A stretch of 64,000 nucleotides of DNA from Paraspadella gotoi (Eukaryota > Chaetognatha), in NCBI GenBank assembly GCA_051294375.1, contig CM119265.1, positions 20,031,087-20,095,086 on the forward strand. The letters are read 5' to 3'. Made by a program: the position numbers and the translations under genes. Positions 28,501-42,788 of the stretch are shown here, one piece after another (the stretch's first letter is position 1; each line of letters starts with the position of its first letter). The notes under the pieces are model-generated. The model saw only the letters and a program-made list of their open reading frames with translations. It did not search any database and was not told the origin of the DNA.

Positions 28501-29999
28501 TGAGGAGAAAGGAGAGAGGGATCCTTATGATTATTCGGCGTTGTCTTTCCGGACGGCGACGCAAAAGCGATGGGTGTGGCGACACCTTTGCGACCCCGCG
28601 TCATTGACGTCCCTTGCTTGAGCGACTAAATCATTAACGCCTCCTTTTCTCGAAGGATGGTGCCGTTCATGGATAGTTATTTGTCGTCGTTGTTGTTGTT
28701 GTTTTTGTCGTCGTTGCGTCGAGCGAGGGTGTCGTCTTCAGCGGTTTTCACAGCCGCTTAGTTTCTTGACATTTTTGTCATCGTTCCTGACGTTCAACGT
28801 CACGTCGGCGATGAAAGCGTTTTCGCGATTTATCGTATTTCCGGTATCGACGCTTTTATCGCTCGCGACGCAATTAGTGACGCGATCGGCGTCGGCGTCC
28901 TCGTTTTTCTCCGGCGTCTTTTGAGGCGCTGGCGGCGCCAGTGGCGAAAGAAAAACCAAATCGAGTTTCTGGGAGGAAAAAAAATGGAGGGAATTCGAGA
29001 ATTTCGAAGAATTTAAATCAATTTGAAATTTATTCCCCAAATTTCTCCCAGATCTTTTTTTTTTTCCTTCAAGAATTTCTATGAAAGAGAATTATATATT
29101 CTTTGTCTCTTCGTCTCTTCGTCGTCTTAAGAATTGAATTACGAGAAATAAAAAAAATTTAAAAAGAAAAAAACTTGATTCATTTTGTGCGAGAATAAGA
29201 AAAACAAAATATTTTCCTCTCATTTAATGGAAAAAAGATTTATTCTTAGTAATTAGTTAACCGAACTCGAAACGACAATTTATTTATGTCCTTTAGAGGG
29301 AGTGAGAGAGAAATCTGAATTCCAAATCGCGGGGGGGGAAAAAAACAACAAAACGGAAAGAAAACCGAGAAGAAACGAAAAGAAAACACGTTTCCTTCTT
29401 CGATTCTAAATATATTCTGTCTCTCGCCTCGGTTATCGCCACCTGGCCAGGTGAGCACCTGTCACGCGAGCCCGACCTTTTTTGATTTAATCAAAGATTT
29501 ATGAGAAGATATTTAAGGTTCTTAGAAAAAACAGGGAACGATTGTTCGCTGCATATATAATATATATATGCATATATAATGGGTGCTTATTTTCCTAGAT
29601 TGCACAGTTGGACTCGATCTCATTCTTCAAAATAAATAATAACCAAACTTACCAAATAACCTTCGACCTTACCTTCGCCTCCAAATTTTGACTAAAACTC
29701 GGCGCCGTAAACTCCACGTTTTCCAGCGTTGACGAACGCCGGTTTGAATACGATCGCGCCAACGTCGACGTGGAGACGAAGGGGCGTTTCCCCCGGAAAG
29801 CGGCGCCGTTGAGAAACCTCCTTCCCCTCGTTTCCAACGACCGTCATAACGGACGATGCTCTCGCGGCGCCGCTCGCCGCTTCCGGTCGACGTCACGATA
29901 TCGACGGCGCCGTTTCGTCGTCGACGCTGAGACGAGAGACGCGACGGGAAAAATCTCTTTGACGGTCTGCTCGAAGAGGTGATCGTATGGGTAGCTCAT
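25553..29999 (-). pseudogene. Indel-broken second copy of the large low-complexity gene (likely artefact)
   Basis: The ATG exon (29999 leftwards) and the long exon of the 18190-23150 gene are both recognisable, in the same orientation, but the frame is broken many times by single-base indels, for instance in the DADADRVTNCVAS, ISQLP and poly-Gln regions. The copy is also truncated at the gap, lacking the last part of exon 2. Substitutions are few compared with indels, unlike a decaying pseudogene. It should not be counted as a gene. Confidence 0.7.
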
Positions 30000-30011
30000 T
30001 TTTGGGAGAAT

Positions 30012-30437
30012 CGCATCGGCGCGCTGTGAAAGAGGGGTCACATCGGCGGGCTTGTGAAAGAGGGGTCACATCGGCGCGCTGTGAAAGAGGGTCACATTGG
30101 CGCGCTGTGAAATAGGGGTCACATCGGCGCGCTGTGAAAGAGGGGTCACATCCGCGCGCTGTGAAAGAGGGTCACATTGGCGCGCTGTGAAATAGGGGTC
30201 ACATCGGCGGGCTGTGAAAGAGGGGTCGCATCGGCGCGCTGTGAAAGAGGGTCACATTGGCGCGCTGTAAATAGGGGTCACATCGGCGGCGCTGTGAAAG
30301 AGGGTCACATCGACGAGCTGTGAAAGAGGGTTAGATCGACGCGCTGTGAAGAAGATCACATCGGCAGGCACTATGTGAGAGGTCATATCAGTGGGCGTTG
30401 AAAACGAACCACATCGGTGGGCTCGTGAGAGCGTCAT
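30012..30437. repeat. Expanded copy of the 26/27-bp minisatellite (about 16 units)
   Basis: Same units as 23164-23430 with about six extra. The extra units are copies of a three-unit block (cggcgggc type, cggcgcgc type, then attggcgcgc with aatagggg), so the array has higher-order structure. Either a short-read collapse in the first copy or a length polymorphism explains the difference. Confidence 0.8.
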
Positions 30438-30685
30438 CTTGCGGAGAGATGAGGAACGATTTCGCTTCGTCTGGAGGAAAGGATCATCGTTTTACCGGTT
30501 ATTGTAATCGGAAAGATATTTTCGTGTTTTTTTTGTTGTCGGGGACAATTTATTTCTTAGCGCTCGGACTTTTACAGTAATATATATCTAACGGATCGAA
30601 TTCATTATACACAAAAGAAAATTCCTTTCTTCTTTAATTCCTGGAGAGTGCTTTATTTTTAGAGTAAAAAAAAAAGATTGTCTGC

Positions 30686-30769
<84 letters not shown>

Positions 30770-30898
30770 GATGATCGGATCGAATTTACGAACGTCGTTT
30801 GCCTTCTTAGATTGCAACGAAATATTGGGGAATACGAAGGCTTTAAAGGCGCAAGGAAGCAAATTATATATATATATAATATATAAAAGAGAGAGAAG

Positions 30899-30944
<46 letters not shown>

Positions 30945-32497
30945 AGAGAGAGAGAGAGAGAGAGAGAGAAATCAATGTGAGGTTTTTTTCCAGTCTTTTC
31001 AAAGAAAAAAAGTAAATCCAGGTGTGAAGAAGATTGAGCGAGAGATAGGAAGTTACCCGAGAGCATTCTTTCTCACTAATCAGGCCACGATGTTCTGAGG
31101 ATCCATGTAATTCCGTGAAAAGCGTCCGAGTGTGAGAGAGCGAGAGAGAGAGAGAGAGTGTGTAAGGCGAACGTCGTCTCCGTCCTCAGTGACGCAATCC
31201 GATTAAAAATATTTAAAAAAATATTTTATCCAAAAAATAAAAATAATGAATGTCTTCCAGCGAAAGGAGAAACGATAACAAAAATAGAAGAAGAAAAAAT
31301 ACGAAAGAAAAAAAAAACACAAAAGGGGAAAAAAAAACTGTCGTTGGAAACAAAACCCCAAAAAATGAGAATATGAAAGGAATGCGAATGAAGATCGGAG
31401 ATTCGAAAGAATTCAAAGATTACTTGGCAAAGCGTTGAAAAATGTTTTTTTTTTACAATTTGTTTTCCAAGTTACGAAATTCGGTTAAATTGTAAAAAAG
31501 CGTTTACGCGCGGAGAGACTAAACGTGCAGTTACGTCACGAACGTCGAAATAAACTAAATTTTAAAACATAAGCGAAAAAGAATTTAAGGAATAACAAGT
31601 GGTTTTGAACGGTTAAGAGACGTCGTCGTCGTCGTCGTCGTCTACTAAGAAACAAAGAGATTTCCGAGACCGCAACTTCATTCGTCATTCGCATTCAGAA
31701 ACATTTTTTTTTTTTTGAGTCTGAAAACGAGATTTGATTCGGGAAATTCCGTCGCCCGTCACCGTGTCTCCCGTCGCCTGCCCGTCACGTCGCCGTTGCA
31801 GCGTCTCTCGTCACGCCGTCACGCTGAGACGTTCGTCGTCGCGTGGTCCGTCACGTTTTTAGAAAGGAGGGCGTTGACTTTTAAACATTAGACAAGGTTT
31901 GTTTGGGGTAAATCATTTCTATTTTGCCCCCGTGGCGCGCCATTCGCCCCGTTACAAAATTCCAATCTCGACGCCCCAGACGTCGAAAATTTGCGCAACT
32001 TACTTTTTTTTTAATTTTAAAACAAATTAAGTTAAATCCAGGAAAGTTGTTAAATTTACTAAAACGTGGAAAAAAAAAACTTTTCTACTTAACTAGCTCA
32101 AACAGATTTCGAAAACAACTGGAGGCAGGAGAGAAGAATAAATAATTCTAAAAAAAAAAACATTAAGTCATTAAATTAATTTAATTACTCCCGCCTTTTT
32201 TTTTGTAAAGAAATCTCGGAGGAACAGGAAACAGACGGACGCTGAGACGATGAAATCTCTTCGTCTTAAAGAACAAAGAATTCTTATTTTAAAAATATTA
32301 TATATTTTTAAATATTTAAAAGAATATGGAAAGCGGTTGTCAGACAAGTACGTATTACGGGAAAGACGTTACTTTAAACGAAAAAAAAAGGGGGAGACAA
32401 CTATGTCTGTCTATTGAAGTCACGCGCTGAAAAAAAAACAAAACAAAAAAAACAAACAAAAACATAAAACTAAGATGATAAAACTTGACGTTTAAAA

Positions 32498-34596
32498 AAA
32501 AAACAGGTTTTTTGAAGAAGATGATCCCAGATTAAATCCTTTGACGCAACGATGCTATTTTTTTTTTAGTTTGTTTCTTGGTTTGTTTGTTTGTTTGTTT
32601 TTTTACGCGAATTTTCTTCACTGGAGGACTAGGTCGTTCTTTTTAATTTCTTCTTAAATTCTTTCTTTTTTTTTCACAACTTTAGCTAAATCGAATTTAA
32701 CTTTTAAGGATTGAATTTTTTTTTTTTTTAGGTTCGATTGTAGATCGAAAGGAGCCTCTCAGATTAGAGAGCAAAAAGTCTAAAACGACCGCGAAACCAC
32801 AAATAAAAAAACTTGTAAAAAGTACGTAAGGAAAAGTCTGAGTTAGTTCCACAAAAAATAAATAATGTTTTAGCCTTCATACTATTATGTTTATAGTATA
32901 TATTATATATTTTTGATGAAGAAAAGAGAGAAAAAATATTGTGGAGACAAACAGACAAATGCGTATATAATTTTAAAACTGACAAAATGAAACGGGGATT
33001 ATTGACAACGTGTTTGAAAAAAAGGAAAAAAAAGTGAGAAAAAAAGATGAGAAATGATTTTTCGATGACGTCTTGAGATTGAAGTCAAGAACCTATATTT
33101 ATTTGTTTACTTATCTCAAGGTTTTTGGGGATAATTTTTTTTTTTTGTGAAAAGTTGAGTTATATGACGCTCGAAATCGAGGCAAAGCCAAAGGTAGTGT
33201 TTTAAGTATGGTTAGAAGAAGAGCGGAAATCTAATTAGCATACCTAATTCTATTTACTTCTAAATTAGGATAATTTGTTTCTAAAACAATTTTCGTTAAT
33301 ATTTCCTTCTTAGGCTATTTATTATTTAATCATATAATTAATATATATAATTATATATATAATCACAAAAAATAATTTAAATTTCAAATGTATTTATAAC
33401 ATATTTAACTACTTGTAATATTTTAAAATCTTATCTCATATAGTAAAACAAGAAATCCTGCAGTTTTCATATTATCAATTAAGTGCAATATGAGACAGAC
33501 AAAATGACAAGGAACCGACAGACAGGCAAACAAGCAATAATTTGGCTTGATTTTAACCGATATAAACCAATTAACAGGTTTTAAATATTTATCTTTTTTT
33601 TTCAACACGTAACTATCTCATAATAAAAAAAACAAAACAAAACAAAGGGCGTTAGATTTCCTCGAGGAAATCGTTTTACGGTTTATCTTTTCCCAAGAGC
33701 GTTCTTCGCCATTAGTGTTTTGCCTGCCAACGCTTTTCTACTTTCAAACTCGAATTTCAAAACATCGATTCCTTTCGAATGTAAACAAACGAGATTTGAT
33801 TTTAAAAACAGTGACTTTCGGACTTCGAATCGGGCGCCGCCTTTCGGCCGTAGTTGGGAAAGTTACATTTCGGTGAATCTAAATTTAGACTCGACTTATA
33901 ATTCACATTTAATAACCAATTTCATAAAACGTGAATGAAGTTTTGAAAAGAAAAATCATTAAAAAAACATTTTAATTTAAACAAATGGTTGTAATTCGTG
34001 CCATGATAATTGATATCATTTCTGGTATTTTTTTATTTTAACATTGATTTCTATCTGACTTCGTTTAAATGTAAACGGAAATATTTATAAAAGGATAAGA
34101 TTATTTTTTAAAAATAGTTAACTTTGATGGTTTCCTCTCATTAACGAGCCAACGCTTTTTGCTAAGGCTTTTCTGTCAACCAATGACCTCAAATGGTATC
34201 GTTCTAATAAAAGGGCAGCGTCTCATAAAGAGCAAAATTTATTAATACATTAACATACATTAACAATAACGATCGTAATCGTCGAACGAGCAAAGTAATA
34301 GACATTTAAGGAAAAACCTGTTTTGAGCGGCGAAATGATAAGAAACATAAAATCTAAAGTTTTAAATTGAGTTTGTATAATAGTTTTGACGAAAAAAAAA
34401 ATTACTCAAATATATTCTTTCGGAATGCATAATTAGTTACGATTGCTCTCTTTAGTTTATATAAAATACAATACGTTTTATCGGTAATTTACCAATTTTT
34501 TATGATCTGGCTTTTTATATGTTAATTTCACTTCATAATCCTTTCAGCAAAAGAAATATGCTAATTCTCTTTTTTTTTCTTTCATTAACTGCAAGT
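32498..34596. other. Unique AT-rich segment between the two duplicated blocks
   Basis: No homologue elsewhere in the window and no supported gene. A 72-codon frame at 33720-33938 lacks splice context or recognisable features. Polypurine/polypyrimidine DNA at 34570-34670 coincides with the start of the inverted block. Confidence 0.5.
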
Positions 34597-35681
34597 TAAG
34601 AGGAGAAAAAAAGAAAGAAAAAAAGAAAGAAGAGAAAAAAGCAAAGAAGAAAAAAAATAAGAAAGAGTTCCTCAATCGGTAAATTTTCCCATTTCACTTG
34701 GATTGGAAAAATATTGTAATTATTATTTTTCCGAGAAAAATTCGATTACTACTTCTTTGGATGCCTGAATAATGAATATTAAGTTTATTAAACCAGATCC
34801 TCGCAGAAGTTGTTCGGACATCAGTTTGGCAGTTTCTCAATGTTTTGTTGTTGTTGTTGTTGTTGGTTGGGCTTCTGTGGCGTCGCTGACGTCGTCGTCG
34901 TCGTTCTGTCGTGTCTCTTTTTCCGAGTCTGGGAAAAGCAGTTGACTGTCGTTAGTGTTGTGACTGTGTGGTCTTTATAGACAAATTAGATTTATTTCTT
35001 TTTCGTTGAAAAAAATTAATTAAATATATAATATAATTAAATAGAATTAAATATAGATTACTAAAAGAGATTACCTAATTCTTACTTATAGCTAAAAAAA
35101 CTGTTCCGCGATTGAGAGAGATCAATAATTGTATATAATGACATAAAAACAAAGAAAATCTTTCAACGATCGAAAAAGTTCGCGGTTGTGGTAAAAGAAG
35201 CCACATGCAATAAACATTAAACAATAAACGGTATAAAATTTATATATTTTTTTACATATTTAAAAAAATTGAAACTGCTTTCTTATGTTATGAAACAGTA
35301 GGTTAAATATGTACTTACGTATTATTTTGTAGTTTACCTTTTTTTTAACGTAACAGACAAAATGCTAAACTAATAAAGTTTTAAAGGCTGAGTCTTATAC
35401 GACGCTGCCAGCCCGCGACAGAATAATAAGAGGAAAAGAAAACGGAACGAACTGAAACTGAACTGAACTGTAACAACGACTGACGAAATCTCAAAATTAT
35501 TTTTTTCAGCTCAAAATATTTCGAGAATGATTTCTTTATTTATCCTGCTTCATTTCTCTTCAGCTCGCGTCGCCCCGATTCTCCTCATGGACGAAAGAAT
35601 TTTTCTTCCGTTACCCAACCTTACCTTTTCTCCCACCCCCACCCCCACCTCCATATCCCCACCACCCACTTCCATCCCCAG

Positions 35682-38600
35682 TCTTCGCCTCCCCGCCCAT
35701 CCTCGCCACCCAAGGCCCCGCCCAAGGGCTCATCGCGTCTTCCCTTCGATCTTACGCTGAGACGGCCAACGTTCAGCCGGACGGAAGCAGCCTCATCCGC
35801 GCGCTTGCCGACGCGAGGGACGCCGACCGAGAGCAAGATGGACTCCGCTGATGATGCACGGTTCAGATCCCGGCCGCGATTCCCTCGACGATTGAAGGTT
35901 CCGGAGATGTTACACCGTCTCCTTGCCGCCCAAGTTCACTTGTTGGACGAGTGTGAGTTGATTTCGCTGGGGGGAGAGGTGGGGAGGGCGGGGGTTAGAG
36001 TTTGGTTGATGGGCTTAAAAAAAGGATGGTAGATGGGGGAAATTCCTTTTTTTTTGGGGGGGGGGTTATTTCTTGTTTCACTATTTTTATATTTCTTTCT
36101 TTCATTTTTTTTTTTTCTACGTTTGACGGACGACGTGCTGTTGCTGCAGATCTAATAGCAACCTTGATCGATGGCTGAATCGCTAATTCTTGTATGAAAA
36201 TTTGCAAATTATTGTTTCACTATTTTCTCACCTATTATAATTATGTATAGGATTTAGTATTTAATCTATATTATTTAAACAAATAATATGCTTTCTCTCT
36301 TAAAAAAAATTTATATTATATTATATCTCAATAACTCAATTTCGGGAAGGGGAGTCAGTGTTTCTTCTGGAAATAGACGGGAGCATCCTATCAACACAAG
36401 GTTAATTACATATATATAACTAATTCTATATAACTCTATAACTTATATATCTGCGTAAAAAACTCTATAACATTAATATAACATCATACAATATTGAATA
36501 TTTATCCAGTCTGTGGACATGATTTCTTTTATATCGTATATTTAAAATTAGATTTTATTCTTTTTTCTCATTTTCTTATTTTTCTAACCCATTGATTTTC
36601 TTAAGGAAAGAGATACGAAGACAGATGAGAAGAAAGGAAACATGATGAAAAATAAGCGGGAGGTTGCGATGAGAAGCAAAAGGAAAAGGTATGAAGGAGA
36701 AAAATAGATAGAGAAGAAAAATGTAAGAAAAGAGAAGTAAAGAGAAAAAAATATCGAGTTAACATGTCTGGAAATGAGGAGATGAAAATCCAAGTTTCTA
36801 AGGTCGCGTCTTTCAAACCTTCAACGACAAAATGAAAAATTTTCTTGACGTTCTCTTCGTTTTGCACGCGAGACAAATCCCAACCAGGAGGGCAATTTCG
36901 CTTCAAAGTTGTTAAAAAAAAAAGCTAATAGACGTGTTAGGAATTTATAAACCAATACTGCCTAAACAAAATTTTCTTTCTTCTTTTTTTTTTATCATTA
37001 AAACCTACTTTTCGCCTTTGTTTTACGTCGTCAAATAAAAGAAAGAAAGGAATAAAAGAAGAAATACTTAGAAAGACGATGATTCGAAATGAGAGGAAAT
37101 TCGTCTTAAAAGAAAGAAGGCTTATCTTTACGTTGCTTACGTCCCTCACCTTTTTGACTCAAGGTTTTGTTTCATTAGCTTCGGAAATACCTGTGCGTTA
37201 TACCTCCCCCTTTCTTACTCCAGCCCCAGAACAACAGATCGAGGTGAGCACCGGGTTCGTGACATCACCTTCAACTATCGGCCTCCGTCAAAAGATGTTT
37301 CTCTTCGTGCACAAAACCTTCTATCTCCCGAGAGAAGAGAGGACGGTTTCACAAGCTTCAGGTTTTAAGAATCTGGATTTTCTCGGAGTTTCTTTTTTTT
37401 TTGTGGGATTCAAAAAATTTTTGATGGAATTCAATGACCTCAAGTCGATTAAGCGATAAAATTCCTTTATTAGAATCGATAAGAAAAAGTCGGAGATCAT
37501 ATTTTGTCTCCTGAGAATCCATTTACATTTTCCGTCAACCGAAATTTCCTCATTCAAGGTTCTCCTTCTTCGTTCAAAGAGTTGCGTCATAATGGTTGAC
37601 GACAATTTTTTTTTTATATTTTGCTCGACGTTAAACCGTGACGACCGGACGATTCTCCTAATCTCTCTGTCTCCTTACGACCCTCCTCTCCCATCTCTTC
37701 TCACACCATAAACAACCGATCCCTAACTCCCCACCCCCTCACCGCTGCGCCACCTTCTCGTCCTCATTTCCCTCGACGATTCTGGTTCCTGTTTAATCAG
37801 CGCCGCCCTTCGAGAGAAAATCAACGAGAGACGCATCTCTGCGCCGCAAACAAAAAAATAATATATAAAAATCAAGTCTTACTTTTCTCTATTTAATTTT
37901 AAGTTGAAAACTGTTCAATCACCGAACTCGGTTTCTATTTTTAGCCGCGAGGCCGATTCGTTTGACGCGCTTGATTGACATTTGGTTTAATTCGAATGGA
38001 CGTTGAGGATCAGTAAATCTGTTGAGGGGTTAAGTTTTGCCGTTTTTGGTGGTTGACTAAATGTCTGCCTCATTATATATTACATAATCGTGTTTCATTC
38101 GTTCACTACACTTGATTGAAGCAATATACATACAACGAGCACACATAAAAAAGTTAATTTTACAATTCGAACAAGGAATGAAAAAACGTATTTTATTGAA
38201 TATTGATTCTAGAGAGAAATGTAATAAATTCGTAGTCCATATTTACAGTAGATACGAAATAAAATATTTTAAAATTATATTCGAGGAAAAACATTTTCGT
38301 AATTTCAAAGAAAAAGAAGTTTTTCAATCTCATTGCCAATGTTTTTCGAAAACATTGTCCTTGAGACTACGTATTTTCCTCTTTTTCATCCACCTGCCCC
38401 ATCTCCTCCTCCTCCTCCTCTTCCCTCCTCCCCCCCTCCCAGTTCACCTCGCCCTCCTCCCAACGCAGCAACAGCGCTTCAAGACCAAATGGCAACTCGC
38501 CTCCACCCTGTCTTCGAGGAATCCTTCACTCTGCGGGGAATCCCTCCGGAGGACATCAAGAACTTCGCCCTCCGCGTCAGAGTCTACGGCTACGAGAGAA

Positions 38601-40360
38601 GATGCAGAAGGAAAGCTCTTGGGTGAGCGAGGCGAGGCGAGGGAAGGTTGTGGAAGAAAGATTTAGAGAGGTTGGTTAGTAAAAACAGTAAATGTACTTT
38701 TCGTTGATTATAATATTAGCTACATTATTTCGTCCCCAACAGATATTGTTTGGTTAACGCATCACTGCAAACCTCTCTAGTTTGTTAACCCCAAGATCCA
38801 GAGAGTTTGGCTTCCTGGTTAATGATATGTTGTTGGTTGTGATTTTAAAATCGAAAGATGATATAAGAGAATTGGTTGTATCAATTAGTGGAGACGAAGC
38901 GATGTAGTGTTGACTGTTGGGTTTGTATTAAGTACGTTACAAGATCCGTTGCGTTCAATGTACATCAATGGTACACCATCAGAATCGACAGCTCATTTTC
39001 GAGAAATTTTGAAAGCAAATTTTGCAGAGTAAATTATTACCTGTCATCTCACTCGAAATTTGAAGCCAAATTTTGCAGAGTAAATTATTACCCGTCATCG
39101 TCACTCGAAGCCACGTTGTAACATCTTCACTTGATTTGTACGAATGTGAGGAAGTTAAGATGACCGGAGTTTCTAATCTTTTCGTGTTCCAGAAGAGAAG
39201 AGAAGACGAAGCCGCTCACAAGAATTTTATATTCTCGTTATCTGTGTCTTTCTCTGCGTGTATGATGAACGGATTGAGTGAATGGATGAACGGATTGAGT
39301 GAATGGTATGAACGGATTGAGGGAATGGATGAGCTGATTGAGTGAATGATGAACGGATTGAGTGATGAATGAGCGGATTGATGTGAATGGATGAACGATT
39401 GAGTGAATGAATGAATCGGATTGATGAATGGAGAACGGATTGAGTGAATGGATGAACGGATTGAGTGAATGGTGATGAACGGATTGAGTGAATGCGATGA
39501 ACGGATATGATACCGATGATGCGTAAACGGACAAATGGATTTCTTGAAAAAATTTAAGCGACGAAGGATTTTTTTTCTTTTTAAAAAATATTTATGTACG
39601 ATAACTAATTGTTTTGATCTGGGACTCTATAAAACTTTTCTAATATTAAATATAGCGTGTTTCATTTATGAGAAATTAATATTGCTCCCTGGGAGAAAAT
39701 CAATTTAAAGCTAAACGAATGAAGAACAATCGTTTTCATTGTATGAGATAAGAACCTTGGAAGCTGGTAACCGTCATGATGCTACTAAAGTACGTTCATT
39801 GTAAAAACAATATTTCAATGCTTCTTTTGTTTCGCCTATAATTTTCCACGTACATGTCAGTGAGATTCATTTATTTATTTATTTATTCATTTATTCATTC
39901 ATTCATTTTATTATACTTAAAACAATAAATCTATTATAACCTCTGCTCTAGTTTAACTATCAGCTATCATAACTATTACTATCATATAATCAGGATTTAA
40001 CCTTACTCTGATTTTTTATCACTGAAACAGGTTTCACTGTTCGTCGCTCTGAAATTGGTGATTCAAAAACTCGGGTCAACGCTTTTACCGGTTTTTGCCG
40101 CCGAATAATTTTTAAAAGCAAGTCTCGGATTTAGTTAAAAAAAGTCGTTGGAATAATAAAAGAGAAAATGGAAACAAAAATGGAAAGAAGAATAATAAAA
40201 AGAAAAAAAAACCAGTGAGAAAAAAAGAAAAAATAAGCAAGAACGAAATAAAAAAAAGAAAGAAAGAAGGAGAAAGAAAAAAGAAAGGAAGATGGAAAGC
40301 TTAATTAAAATACCAGTTTCGAATTTTTGGCAAGAATTTGGGAAAAACGAGAGGAGAGAG

Positions 40361-40405
<45 letters not shown>

Positions 40406-41749
40406 GAGAGAGAGAGAGGAGAGAGAGAGAGAAAGAGAGAGAGAGATGAGAGAGAGAGAGACTCAGTTGTGGGGAGAGAATGCGCGTCGAGGATTTTGAA
40501 ATATAAATTTTGAAGGAAAAAAGATTTTAGACGAAAGAGAGATCAAAGAAAATTAAATTCAGAAAGAAATCAAGAAAAAAAAAAAGAATTATAAGGAAAA
40601 ATAAAAGATGTGATCATGTATTTAAATAAATATAAAATAAAGAAAGAAAGATGAAAAAAGATAAAAAGAAAGATAGAAAGAAAAGAAAGAAAGAAAAAGA
40701 AAGAAGAAAGACAAAAATAAATAAAAAAGAAAGAAAGAGTGGAGACAAAAAGAGAGATGAAAAAAGAATGAAAGAAAGAAAGAAAAAAAGAAAAAAAAGA
40801 AAGAAAGAAGATAGAAAATCCCCTTGATTCCACCCTCTCTCCGCTTTCCATCCTACCCACTCCCCGCCCCCCCTCCCCCCCCCGGCAGGCGAATGCGTCC
40901 AAAGCTTCGCCGCCGTCAACCCGACGCCGAGAGAATCGAATCTCGCGTTGGAAGCCGCGAACGTCTCTGCCGATCGCCACGCCCATCACGCCCGACGAGA
41001 ACGCGTCTCCCTCGCGGAGTACGATCAACGTGACGCTCAAAGGTCGTCTCACCCCGCCGAGGAGAAGGCCAAGTCGCCCGACGCCCCCTCCAAGCAGCCC
41101 CGACACGTGCAACACGGGGGCGGCTGCCGAGCTTCAAGTCTCGCTCGCTTATTTTCGATCTGACCGGACGGGTCGCGCTGGAGGTGAGGGGAGGGGGTCT
41201 TTGGCTGGGGGGGGGATTCGTTTTGTCGGTTGTACACTTCCTTTTGTAAAACTACAATTCGACTATGAATAAAAACTAAATGAATTGCAAAAATTAATTA
41301 AAATATCCATAAAGTATTTTGAGAAAACGAACCTAGGAATACTAAAATATAATCTAAACTTCTACAATATGCGAATTATATTATATTAAATATATTATGG
41401 AAAATCGCCGTTCCTGATTTTATGCATTCGATTTGCGGACCGGCTGGCGAGTGATGTCTCGCCTATCGTGAGGCGAACTTAAAGTTCAAACCCGAAATTG
41501 TTTAAATTCCTTTTTTAAAAATGTTTTAATGACTTTCCGATTCGGAAAATTCTATTTCGAATTCTATCTTCGTGTTTTTATCTCCCTCGAGGAAAAAGTC
41601 GTGATAAAAGTTTTTCAGAGCGAAAAAATCTCTCTCGTCGAGTCTTTCACACTCTTCACAGTCTTCAGGCAACACTGCACCATTCCACTCTCGATCACAC
41701 TCTCGAAAATGAAAAAACCTCGTATCACATCTTCTCCATTTTCTCTACG

Positions 41750-41844
<95 letters not shown>

Positions 41845-42650
41845 GGTGGCTCGTTTGTCACTTTCTGAAATGGAAAAGTTCGTCACCAGCCCTTCTTCTT
41901 TTCTCTCTCACAAATCGACTTCATTCAGACCCAAAACTTACTTTTCAATCTCCACGTAATTCTTCTCCGTTTTTTTCTCGTCTTAATTCTCAAAACTAAA
42001 ACAATTCTCGTTTCTCTCATTCGCTTTTCACGCCTTAACCCTTCTCCCTTCTCCCCACCCTTAATTTCCCAATCTCCCTCATTCGTCACATCTTGACACG
42101 TCTTCCTCGATATAAAATAAACCCACGACCCCCCCCCCCGCCATAAAAAAAACCCATGATAACCAAAATCCATATCCAATCAAAATTCCTCAGCGAAATA
42201 TTTTTGCCCCCCCCCACTCCCCGTCGCCGAATCATTCCTTCCCCCCCACAACCCCCACTTCCCCCTCTTTTCCCTCAACCCCAAGGTCATCCGCGGAGCC
42301 ACTTCCACAACCGGGCCAACAAGCCCCCTGACACCTACGTCCTTTGCTCGCTGGTCTCGGAGCGAGGAAGGGCGCTGGAGAAGAGCAAGACTTCGGTGCG
42401 CAAGGCCCAACCCAGCCCCATCTACCGGGAGTCCTTCCTCTTCCCAGTCCCTCATTTCCAACTGCCCGACGTGACGCTCGTCGTCTGCGTCTACAAGAAG
42501 AGCGGAGTCGCAAGAAGGAGCTCGTGGGTAGTGTCATGGGAACGTCGTACGAGCAGCAGTCAGGAAGGGCGGCTCATTGGAAGAGAATGATCGAGGGAAG
42601 GGGAGAGGTGGTCACGAATGCACGTGTCTGGAGACGAGATGGCAGGAGTG
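35682..42650 (+). pseudogene. Broken inverted copy of SYT14/16 exons (likely artefact)
   Basis: Counterparts of SYT14 exons lie at about 35682-35952, 37223-37366, 38441-38620, 40887-41181 and 42284-42650 on the plus strand. Frames are broken: the first C2 exon loses single bases around STGFVT and YRASVKK, and the exon at 38.5 kb is shifted after QLAS. Locally this copy can be the better one: at the start of the last exon it reads RANKPPDTYV where the other reads RGQTKPPDTYV. No TM-encoding first exon is present on this side. Confidence 0.7.
39259..39505. repeat. 21-bp minisatellite, degraded copy
   Basis: Unit atgaacggattgagtgaatgg repeated about 11-12 times with indels; inverted mate of the cleaner array at 46418-46669. 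Confidence 0.8.
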
Positions 42651-42788
42651 CGTGTAGTCATAGTGATGCCGTAATGTTGGTCAACAAAAAGCCTTCGCTG
42701 AGATATTGCCTGGATGTGGAAAAAGCATCAAGACTTGTTCATTTCACAGGATTGCTCTCTTACGGGTATTTAAAATGGAATTCTAAAC

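Larger units (their letters stand above)
25553..32497. repeat. Direct duplicate of 18761-25517, probable assembly artefact
   Basis: From cggtctccgctctgcag to gacgtttaaaaaaa this segment follows 18761-25517 base by base in the same order and strand, but with scattered one-base insertions and deletions in coding and non-coding DNA alike. It then runs through the A-tract into sequence not present in the first copy. This is what an unmerged overlap between two contigs looks like, with this side supplied by error-prone reads. A true recent tandem duplication is the less likely alternative. Confidence 0.85.
34597..42788. repeat. Left arm of an 8.2-kb inverted duplication (error-rich copy)
   Basis: Reverse complement of 43134-51318. 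Homology starts abruptly at taagagg (34597; mate 51318) inside a GA-rich tract and ends near 42788. Compared with the right arm it has frequent single-base losses inside exons. It is best read as long-read sequence appended to a neighbouring contig, in an orientation that conflicts with the right-hand contig. Confidence 0.85.

Noticed and set aside
18190-32497. Recent tandem gene duplication
   Set aside because: Differences are nearly all single-base indels spread evenly over coding and non-coding DNA, the copy abuts a fixed 25-N gap, and it ends exactly where unmerged contig overlap would end.
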